A stretch of 16,973 nucleotides of DNA from UBA6398 sp963644855. Lineage in GTDB: Bacteria > Bacteroidota > Bacteroidia > Bacteroidales > Bacteroidaceae. The stretch lies in the NCBI GenBank assembly GCA_963644855.1, contig CAVIQL010000040.1, positions 1 through 16,973 on the forward strand. The letters are read 5' to 3'. The notes under the pieces were generated by a model. It worked only from the letters and a program-made list of their open reading frames with translations, had not been told where the DNA came from and searched no databases. This document shows positions 7,839 to 14,041 of this stretch, piece after piece; within the stretch, counting starts at the first letter, position 1, and each line of letters begins with the position of its first letter. Both the position numbers and the translations under genes were made by a program.

Positions 7839-10028
7839 ATGTCAACACTGAGATTCAAAGTTGTAGAAGAGGCTTTCAGTAAAAAGCCGGTAGCAGTTCC
7901 ACAGCCTTCGGAGCGTCCTTCCGAATATTTCGGAAAGAATGTATTCAACAAGGAGAAGATGCGCCGTTATCTTCCCAAGGAGATTTTCCGCAAACTCACC
8001 GACACTATTGAGAATGGCGGCATTCTTGATCGTTCCATTGCCGATGCAGTGGCCGAAGGAATGAAACGTTGGGCTATCGAAATGAAAGCTACCCACTACA
8101 CCCATTGGTTTTCTCCGCTTACCGAAGGCACGGCAGAAAAGCACGATGCTTTTGTTGAGCCAGACGGTCGTGGCGGAGTGATTGAAGAATTCACAGGCAA
8201 ACTCCTCGTTCAGCAGGAGCCAGATGCTTCTTCATTCCCCAGCGGTGGTATTCGCAATACATTCGAAGCACGCGGATATTCTGCATGGGATCCTTCATCT
8301 CCCGCATTCATTGTTGACGACACTCTCTACATTCCCACCATTTTCGTTGCATATACCGGTGAATGTCTTGACTACAAAGCTCCTTTGCTTAAAGCATTGC
8401 GCGCTGTAAACAAAGCTGCGGTTGATGTTTGCCATTATTTCAACCCTGATGTAAAGAAAGTTTACGCTTATCTTGGTTGGGAGCAGGAGTATTTCCTTGT
8501 AGACGAAGGTTTGTATGGAGCTCGTCCCGACTTGCTTTTGACAGGCAGAACCCTTATGGGTCATGAGAGTTCCAAGAACCAGCAGTTGGAAGACCACTAT
8601 TTCGGTGCAATTCCTCCACGTGTAATGCAGTTCATGAAAGAGTTGGAAATAGAAGCCTTGAAACTTGGAATTCCCGTTAAGACTCGCCACAACGAGGTTG
8701 CGCCCAACCAGTTCGAGCTTGCGCCGGTGTTTGAAGAGTGTAACCTTGCAAACGACCACAACATGCTTATCATGGCATTGATCCGCAACATAGCACGCCG
8801 CCATGGTTTCCGTGTTCTTCTTCACGAGAAACCTTTCAAAGGCATCAACGGTAGCGGTAAGCACAACAACTGGTCGCTTGGCACTGACACAGGCATTGGT
8901 TTGATGTCTCCGGGCAAAACCGACATCGACAATTTGCGTTTCGTTACCTTCATCGTCAACACCCTTGCTGCCGTTTACCATCACAATGGTCTGCTCAAAG
9001 CAAGCATCGAAAGCGCATCAAACGCACACCGTCTTGGAGCAAACGAAGCACCTCCAGCAATCATTTCTTCGTTCATCGGCGAGCAGCTTACCAGTATTCT
9101 CGACCACATCGAAAAGAGTGATTCAGAGGATATGACAAACTTCGGCAAGAAGCAGGGCATGAAGATGGATATACCGAGCATTCCGGAACTTCTCATCGAC
9201 AATACCGACCGCAACCGCACATCTCCGTTCGCATTCACCGGCAACCGTTTCGAGTTCCGCGCCGTAGGTTCTCAGGCAAACTGCGCAGCAGCAATGATTG
9301 TTCTCAACACTGCTGTGGCAGAACAGTTGCAGAACTTCAAAGCCGCAGTTGATGCGCGCATAGCAAAGGGCGAAGAGAAAAACGCAGCTATCCTCGAAGA
9401 ATTGAGAGTAGTGATCAAGGAATCCAAAGCAATCCACTTCGAAGGCAACGGTTATAGCGACGAATGGGTAGCAGAAGCTAAGCGTCGCGGTTTGGACTGC
9501 GAAAGCTCCGTGCCATTGATTTACGACAACTACCTCTCCGACTCTTCTGTTAGCATGTTCGAGAGCACTGGCGTAATGACCAAGAAGGAACTCGAAGCAC
9601 GCAACGAGGTGAAATGGGAGACCTACACCAAGAAGATACAGATTGAAAGCCGTGTGCTCGGCGATCTTGCAATGAGCATGATTGTTCCCGTAGCTACACA
9701 ATATCAAACACAGCTCGTTGACAACGCTTTCAAGCTCAAGGAAATTCTTCCAGCCGACAAGTTTGCAGAAGCATCAAAGAAAGACATCGAACTCATCGAC
9801 AAAATCTCGAAGCACACTGCATACATCGAGGACAAAGTTCACGCTATGATCGAAGCCCGCAAGGTTGCCAACCGCATAGAAGACAACCGTGAGAAAGCAA
9901 TTGCTTATCACGACAACGTAGCTCCTATGTTTGACGACATTCGCTACCACATCGACAAGCTTGAGCTCATCGTGAGCGACCAGATGTGGGAACTCCCGAA
10001 ATATCGCGAACTTCTGTTCATCAGATAA
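7839..10028 (+). CDS. glnN: Glutamine synthetase type III
   Basis: This enzyme joins ammonium to glutamate using ATP, in the cytoplasm. Its 729 residues match type III (GSIII, about 700-730), a dodecameric form common in Bacteroidales and much longer than the 450-470 residues of type I. Visible motifs are GWEQEYF with Glu215 and Glu217 (metal/substrate site), RHNEVAPNQFE from Arg283, and KGINGSGKHNNWS near 334-346, the GSIII form of the nucleotide/glutamate site. The C-terminal stretch beyond about 560 is helical and specific to this class. It is the last gene of the operon and a strong terminator follows at 10067-10114. With GltBD it completes the GS-GOGAT cycle. No internal -7 box is seen in the 32-bp gap, so it should share the gltB transcript. 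Confidence 0.97.
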   Translation: MSTLRFKVVEEAFSKKPVAVPQPSERPSEYFGKNVFNKEKMRRYLPKEIFRKLTDTIENGGILDRSIADAVAEGMKRWAIEMKATHYTHWFSPLTEGTAEKHDAFVEPDGRGGVIEEFTGKLLVQQEPDASSFPSGGIRNTFEARGYSAWDPSSPAFIVDDTLYIPTIFVAYTGECLDYKAPLLKALRAVNKAAVDVCHYFNPDVKKVYAYLGWEQEYFLVDEGLYGARPDLLLTGRTLMGHESSKNQQLEDHYFGAIPPRVMQFMKELEIEALKLGIPVKTRHNEVAPNQFELAPVFEECNLANDHNMLIMALIRNIARRHGFRVLLHEKPFKGINGSGKHNNWSLGTDTGIGLMSPGKTDIDNLRFVTFIVNTLAAVYHHNGLLKASIESASNAHRLGANEAPPAIISSFIGEQLTSILDHIEKSDSEDMTNFGKKQGMKMDIPSIPELLIDNTDRNRTSPFAFTGNRFEFRAVGSQANCAAAMIVLNTAVAEQLQNFKAAVDARIAKGEEKNAAILEELRVVIKESKAIHFEGNGYSDEWVAEAKRRGLDCESSVPLIYDNYLSDSSVSMFESTGVMTKKELEARNEVKWETYTKKIQIESRVLGDLAMSMIVPVATQYQTQLVDNAFKLKEILPADKFAEASKKDIELIDKISKHTAYIEDKVHAMIEARKVANRIEDNREKAIAYHDNVAPMFDDIRYHIDKLELIVSDQMWELPKYRELLFIR

Positions 10029-10066
10029 TACAAGCACATTACTCTATCGTAATATTTCTGTGTCGT

Positions 10067-10114
10067 GCGGCGGTTGCGTTGTTCATTTCCATGAAACGTA
10101 ACCGCCGCTTTTTT
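10067..10114 (+). terminator. Rho-independent terminator of the gltBD-glnN operon
   Basis: A 14-bp stem pairs 10067-10080 with 10095-10108 (GCGGCGGTTGCGTT against AACGTAACCGCCGC, with one G-U pair) across a 14-nt loop, followed by six T. A weaker 7-bp hairpin, CCTCCCC/GGGGAGG, lies just downstream at 10122-10152. Confidence 0.9.
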
Positions 10115-10218
10115 GCCCCAACCTCCCCCACAGTACCAATAGTTTGGGGAGGAATACCTATCGTCATACCATTATGATGTGCACAATAATTCGTTTTGAT
10201 GCGCATCATAATTTATTT

Positions 10219-10462
10219 ACACCATGGTCTCTTAGCAAAGACACCGTGGTCTCTTGGGTAAACACACCATGGTCTCTTGACAAACACACCATGGTCTCTT
10301 GACAAACACACCATGGTCTCTTGATAAACACACCATGGTCTCTTGATAAACACACCATGGTCTCTTGGCAAACACACCATGGTCTCTTGGGTAAAGACAC
10401 CATGGTCTCTTGATAAACACACCATGGTCTCTTGGGAAAGACACCGTGGTCTCTTGGCAAAG
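10219..10462. repeat. Tandem array A: eleven 22/23-bp units
   Basis: Eleven head-to-tail units start at 10219, 10241, 10264, 10286, 10308, 10330, 10352, 10374, 10397, 10419 and 10441. Nine are 22 bp; the second and eighth are 23 bp. Each has a core ACACCATGGTCTC (the second and the last read CACCGTGG) followed by TTG and a variable A-rich spacer (ATAAAC, ACAAAC, GCAAAC, GGTAAAG and similar). The core is near-palindromic around CCATGG, and every unit carries GGTCTC. The first and last units are slightly diverged, as at the edges of tandem arrays. Spacing is too short for CRISPR. No coding function is supported. Confidence 0.93.
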
Positions 10463-10474
10463 AACTTGGTTCTA

Positions 10475-10515
10475 TAAAAAAAGAAGTCCTATATCGCTTA
10501 AACGATATAGGACTT
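10475..10515 (-). terminator. Rho-independent terminator of the lipid kinase gene
   Basis: A 13-bp perfect stem pairs 10484-10496 (AAGTCCTATATCG) with 10503-10515 around a 6-nt loop. On the minus strand it is followed by C and a run of seven T (10482-10476), a good terminator for the gene ending at 10536. The left arm plus loop resembles the 21-bp repeat family at 12981-13043 (about 15 of 21 positions by eye). Confidence 0.88.
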
Positions 10516-10535
10516 TATTCAAATCATATCAGGCT

Positions 10536-11549
10536 TTACTTGCCGCGCAACTTGTTTATAACATTTATAGGATTGTTCTTCCCGGCAAACAAGCGGCTGC
10601 GCGTTTGAAGCTCATCGGCAAAGTTTGCAATATGTTGAAAGATATTGGCCTTGTCGGAATGGGCATTGGGATTGGTTACTATATTGATGCCCTTGTGCAC
10701 AAGCTCGAAATGCAAATCCTTGTCAGCCTTTATTGGGTCGCCGTCGCAATGTATCACTCCCGGTTTCTCGCGATGCACTGTCAACTTGTTTGTTCTTATC
10801 ATTCTCACATGGCTTCCGGGGCGCAAGGTTTTGCTGAACAATTGGAGTGCAAGTTGCGGCGCTTCGATAGCATTGAACGGCTCAACAATCGTAACATCGA
10901 GCATTCCGTCGGTCATCGAAGCCTGGGGCGCGATATATGCATTGTTGCCGTATTCCGAAGAGTTGGCACAGGTTATTAAAAAGGCCTTGTATTTCTCCGT
11001 TCCGTTCTCGTTCTCCACCGTATAAGTTTCGGGCTTGTAACGAAGCCACTCTATAAGGGCCTGCTCAAGATATGTCAACACTCCGCGAGTCTTAGCCTCC
11101 GCAAACTTGTAGCTCACATAAGCGTCAAAGCCCATGCCGCATGTTACGAAAAAAGGACGGTTGCACACAGTGGCATAATCCATCGCTTCGATATTGCAAA
11201 GGTTGAGAGTTTCGATAGCCCCCTTAATGTTCAAAGGAATCTTAAGATGTCGCGCAAGCCCGTCGCCCGAGCCGCAAGGCAATATTCCAAGCGCGGTGCG
11301 GCTCCCGATAAGTTCGCTTGCCACTTCGTTTACCGTGCCGTCGCCTCCCACGGCAACAACGATGTCTATATCCTCTTCTTTGGCACGTTGGGAAATCTCC
11401 TTGGCATTGCCAGCATATCTCGTGGTCTCAATAGTGTAGTCAAACAAATCTTTGTTCAGAAGATTTTCTATATCCTGAACTATAAACTTCTTGTCCCGCG
11501 TTCCCGAGATTGGGTTTATGATGAATATGATTCGTTTTTTTGTTGCCAT
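10536..11549 (-). CDS. Lipid kinase, diacylglycerol/sphingosine kinase family
   Basis: A 337-residue cytoplasmic or membrane-associated kinase that should phosphorylate a lipid alcohol with ATP. The DAGK catalytic domain is N-terminal: NPISGT at 12-17, VGGDGTVNEV at 67-76 (nucleotide-binding GGDGT) and PCGSGDGLARHL at 91-102. The C-terminal domain has the usual beta-sandwich signature with SDGMLDV-like (TDGMLDV) and HCDGDP motifs. The substrate cannot be read from the sequence. The family includes YegS, DgkB and the sphingosine/ceramide kinases, and the gene is divergent from a serine palmitoyltransferase homologue, so a sphingoid or ceramide substrate is possible. The ATG at 11549 is preferred over an in-frame TTG three codons upstream, because the -7 box (11555-11563) overlaps that TTG. 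Transcription would then begin at or just before the ATG. Confidence 0.9.
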   Translation of the reverse strand: MATKKRIIFIINPISGTRDKKFIVQDIENLLNKDLFDYTIETTRYAGNAKEISQRAKEEDIDIVVAVGGDGTVNEVASELIGSRTALGILPCGSGDGLARHLKIPLNIKGAIETLNLCNIEAMDYATVCNRPFFVTCGMGFDAYVSYKFAEAKTRGVLTYLEQALIEWLRYKPETYTVENENGTEKYKAFLITCANSSEYGNNAYIAPQASMTDGMLDVTIVEPFNAIEAPQLALQLFSKTLRPGSHVRMIRTNKLTVHREKPGVIHCDGDPIKADKDLHFELVHKGINIVTNPNAHSDKANIFQHIANFADELQTRSRLFAGKNNPINVINKLRGK

Positions 11550-11554
11550 GCCTT

Positions 11555-11563
11555 GCAAAGTTA
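11555..11563 (-). promoter_or_regulatory. -7 promoter box of the lipid kinase gene
   Basis: Read on the minus strand this is TAACTTTGC, matching TAnnTTTG. It ends only 5 nt before the ATG at 11549, so the transcript would be leaderless or nearly so. A clear -33 TTTG at the standard distance is missing; TTTAATT lies nearby. Confidence 0.55.
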
Positions 11564-11659
11564 CGCCGTTTTTTCAATTAAACGTGCACCCGTGTTGCGC
11601 AAAAAACAAAATAGAGACTGTTTTTGGTAGTATTAGCTTTCTAATTAGGTAAAAATAAC

Positions 11660-11668
11660 TACCTTTGC
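11660..11668 (+). promoter_or_regulatory. -7 promoter box of the serine palmitoyltransferase gene
   Basis: TACCTTTGC is an exact -7 match, with a weak -33 (TTTC at 11638-11641, 18 nt upstream). The leader would be about 40 nt. A 6-bp inverted pair, GGTAGT (11626-11631) and ACTACC (11658-11663), flanks the promoter and overlaps the -7 box; it may be chance. This promoter diverges from that of the lipid kinase within a 162-bp gap. Confidence 0.65.
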
Positions 11669-11711
11669 AACGCTTTAATGAAAACTTGCCAACAGGCAAT
11701 TACTTAATATA

Positions 11712-12899
11712 ATGGGACTATTACAGGAACGACTAAAAAAATACGACCTTCCGCAGCAATATATGGCCAAAGGCGTATACCCTTATTTTCGTGAAATCGA
11801 CGGAAAGCAAGATACAGAAGTAAACATGGGCGGACACAAAGTGCTCATGTTTGGCAGCAACGCCTACACTGGGCTTACCTCCGACCCGAGAGTAATCGCG
11901 GCCGGTGTAAAAGCCCTGGAAAAATATGGTTCAGGCTGTGCCGGTTCAAGATTTCTCAATGGTACTCTCGATCTTCACGTTCAATTAGAGAAAGAGCTTG
12001 CTGAATTTGAAGGAAAAGACGAGGCTTTGTGTTTCTCTACCGGTTTCAGCGTGAATAGCGGCGTAATCTCTTGCCTCACCGGGCGTGAAGACTATATCAT
12101 TTGCGATGACAGAGACCACGCTTCTATTGTTGATGGACGCAGACTTTCTTTCTCAACAAATTTGAAGTTCAAGCACAACGACATGGAGGATTTGGAGAAA
12201 CAACTCAAGAAATGTCGTCCCGATGCTGTGAAACTTATTGTTGTTGATGGCGTATTCTCAATGGAGGGCGACCTTGCAAATCTTCCCGAAATCATTCGTT
12301 TGAAACACAAATACAATGCTACGGTGATGGTTGACGAAGCTCATGGTTTGGGTGTGTTCGGAAAACAAGGTCGTGGCGTTTGCGATCATTTCGGACTGCG
12401 TGATGAAGTTGACCTTATCATGGGTACATTCAGCAAGAGCCTTGCTTCTATCGGTGGTTTCATTGCTTCGGACAAATATACCATTAACTGGTTGCGCCAT
12501 AACGCACGCACTTACATCTTCAGTGCAAGCGATACTCCGGCTGCCACAGCTTGCGCAATGGAGGCTTTGCATATTATCCAGAACGAGCCGGAACGCATTG
12601 AGCATCTTTGGGACGTAACAAACTATGCTTTGAAGCTTTTCCGCGACAATGGTTTTGAAATCGGTGCTACCGAATCTCCCATCATTCCTCTCTACGTGCG
12701 TGATGTTGACAAGACTTTCCTCGTAACCCGCCGTGCTTTCGAAGAAGGAGTGTTCATAAATCCGGTAATTCCGCCCGCATGTGCTCCGCAAGACACACTG
12801 GTTAGATTTGCTCTTATGGCTACACATACCAAAGAACAAGTGGCTACTGCCGTTGAAAAGCTGAAGAAAGTTTTCAAGGAATTGGATATCTTAAAATAA
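11712..12899 (+). CDS. spt: Serine palmitoyltransferase-like PLP enzyme (alpha-oxoamine synthase)
   Basis: A 395-residue fold-type I PLP enzyme. Family members condense an amino acid with an acyl-CoA and lose CO2. The protein closely resembles, from memory, the Bacteroides enzymes shown to be serine palmitoyltransferase, which make 3-ketodihydrosphingosine from serine and palmitoyl-CoA, the first step of sphingolipid synthesis. Lys242 in GTFSKSLAS forms the PLP Schiff base. Asp208 and His211 in VDEAHGLGVFG contact the cofactor. GSGCAGSRFLNGT lies at about 77-89 and DDRDHASIVDG follows. The length is that of the soluble bacterial form. Alternatives are 2-amino-3-ketobutyrate CoA ligase (Kbl) and BioF, names often given by automatic annotation, but no tdh or bio gene is nearby. 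The divergent lipid kinase fits a lipid role. A terminator follows at 12919. Confidence 0.85.
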   Translation: MGLLQERLKKYDLPQQYMAKGVYPYFREIDGKQDTEVNMGGHKVLMFGSNAYTGLTSDPRVIAAGVKALEKYGSGCAGSRFLNGTLDLHVQLEKELAEFEGKDEALCFSTGFSVNSGVISCLTGREDYIICDDRDHASIVDGRRLSFSTNLKFKHNDMEDLEKQLKKCRPDAVKLIVVDGVFSMEGDLANLPEIIRLKHKYNATVMVDEAHGLGVFGKQGRGVCDHFGLRDEVDLIMGTFSKSLASIGGFIASDKYTINWLRHNARTYIFSASDTPAATACAMEALHIIQNEPERIEHLWDVTNYALKLFRDNGFEIGATESPIIPLYVRDVDKTFLVTRRAFEEGVFINPVIPPACAPQDTLVRFALMATHTKEQVATAVEKLKKVFKELDILK

Positions 12900-12918
12900 T
12901 TCTCATTCATAAGACTAC

Positions 12919-12957
12919 AAAAGGCGAGCAGAAATCTCTGTTCGCCTTTTGTTTTTT
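12919..12957 (+). terminator. Rho-independent terminator of the serine palmitoyltransferase gene
   Basis: A 13-bp stem pairs 12919-12931 (AAAAGGCGAGCAG) with 12938-12950 (CTGTTCGCCTTTT, one G-U pair) around AAATCT, followed by GTTTTTT. The A-run on the left makes it a possible bidirectional terminator that could also serve the glycosyltransferase gene ending at 13013. Confidence 0.88.
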
Positions 12958-12980
12958 CCGACGCAGGATATGAGAAAAAT

Positions 12981-13043
12981 AATATCCGATATTTTTTAAA
13001 CAATGTCCGATATTATTTAAACAAAGTCCGATATTGTTTTCGC
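12981..13043. repeat. Three tandem 21-bp units (TCCGATATT family)
   Basis: Units begin at 12981, 13002 and 13023. Each has a core of the form AATATCCGATATT, AATGTCCGATATT or AAAGTCCGATATT, then an 8-bp spacer ending in AAAC (in the third unit, GTTTTCGC). The first core is a perfect odd palindrome (AATATC-C-GATATT); the others have one or two mismatches. Bases 12998-13021 are identical to 2-25. The array covers the last codons and stop of the glycosyltransferase gene on the minus strand. Confidence 0.85.
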
Positions 13044-14041
13044 AATATTTGATATATTTTTTGCCATACAACGAAGGTCTTCAAATTGCGTGCCTTCCAA
13101 TAGGGCGGACGTAGCTTCAATTTCATAGGCAAAGCCGAAAAATCTATGCTTTTTATAGCTTGGTCTAAAACAAGCAATGCCTTAGCACGCTCTTCGGTCG
13201 TAAACTTTTCACGGTGTTCATTCAACAGTTTATAATGAGCCACAATGTTTTTCCAACGGTGTATCTCTACAACTTGCAACACGTCTTTTGGGGCATGGAG
13301 ATCAAGCATCTGGCGGCGCAAACTTATATTCGCCAACAAATAATCGAAACGTTTGAAGGAAATATTGTGGGTTTCGCTTTCGGAATGCTGACGGTAGAAA
13401 TATTTGCCCTTACAAAAACAAATTTCGGGGCATATATAATAATGTATGCGCGCTGTGTTGTCGTCGCTATAAAGTTTACACGAGTCGTCAAACGGCACTT
13501 GGTCGTAATGCTTGCGGTTTTCAACGCACAAACCATGGAGTCTGCCCTGCACACATCTAACAAAAGCCTCCTTGCCGCTCATTGTCTTTCCGAAATTTTC
13601 GTTAGAATACGGCTGTATATTGTCTTTGTCGTAATACATTTGCAAATCCAACACGGCAGTCTCCACATTGCTTTCCCGCATAGCCTTCAACGCAGAACCA
13701 ATTGCATCTTTTGAAATAAAATCATCTGCATCTACAAGCATTACATACAGTCCGCGAGAATTTTGCAAGGCACGTATCCGGCTTTTTATCAAACCTACGT
13801 TTTCGGGATTACGTAAAACGATGATGCGTTTGTCTTTTTCGGAATAATTCTGCAACACATCAGTCGAACCGTCTGTGGAAGCATCGTCTACAACCACTAC
13901 TTCTATACGCTTTTCATCTTGCGACAAAATAGAGTCGAGGCTTTGGGCAAGAAACTTTTCCTCGTTATAAACAGTCATCAACACACTGACAACTACTTCC
14001 CTACTTTCTTCTTGCGAAGCATCTGGTTTATTGATTTCCAT
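13013..14041 (-). CDS. Glycosyltransferase family 2
   Basis: A 342-residue GT-A fold glycosyltransferase that should transfer a sugar from a nucleotide donor during surface polysaccharide or LPS assembly, on the cytoplasmic side of the inner membrane. The domain begins at VSVLMTVYNEEKFL (18-31), with VVDDASTDGS (50-59) for the nucleotide sugar and DADD (104-107) as the metal-binding DxD. The C-terminal half has no motif I can assign, so donor and acceptor are unknown. The start at 14041 overlaps the end of the upstream flippase gene by 49 nt; a later start would cut into the first beta strand, so the overlap looks real and implies coupled translation. The last nine codons (RKQYRTLFK) and the TAA lie in the 21-bp repeat at 13013-13043. 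Confidence 0.9.
   Translation of the reverse strand: MEINKPDASQEESREVVVSVLMTVYNEEKFLAQSLDSILSQDEKRIEVVVVDDASTDGSTDVLQNYSEKDKRIIVLRNPENVGLIKSRIRALQNSRGLYVMLVDADDFISKDAIGSALKAMRESNVETAVLDLQMYYDKDNIQPYSNENFGKTMSGKEAFVRCVQGRLHGLCVENRKHYDQVPFDDSCKLYSDDNTARIHYYICPEICFCKGKYFYRQHSESETHNISFKRFDYLLANISLRRQMLDLHAPKDVLQVVEIHRWKNIVAHYKLLNEHREKFTTEERAKALLVLDQAIKSIDFSALPMKLKLRPPYWKARNLKTFVVWQKIYQILRKQYRTLFK

Larger units (their letters stand above)
10029..10535. other. Convergent intergenic region between glnN and the lipid kinase gene
   Basis: A 507-bp gap with no credible gene. In order it holds the glnN terminator (10067-10114), a small GC hairpin (10122-10152), a perfect 12-bp palindrome TGATGCGCATCA (10197-10208), repeat array A (10219-10462) and the lipid-kinase terminator (10475-10515). 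Open frames across the array on the minus strand only reflect the lack of stop codons in the repeat. Confidence 0.7.

Noticed and set aside
10206..10460. Small repeat protein on the minus strand of array A
   Set aside because: All three frames are equally open, there is no promoter or ribosome-binding signal, and the frame simply follows the 22-bp repeat. Kept only as a low-interest finding.
10219..10462. CRISPR array
   Set aside because: The constant part is about 14 bp and the variable part about 8 bp with near-identical sequence; CRISPR repeats and unique spacers are each over 20 bp. No cas gene is present.
10410..10979. A 189-residue protein on the + strand
   Set aside because: It starts in the repeat array, crosses a terminator and runs antisense to the well-supported lipid kinase gene.
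11550..11558. TTG start for the lipid kinase three codons upstream
   Set aside because: The TTG is part of the -7 promoter box, so it would not be in the transcript; the ATG at 11549 is a better start.
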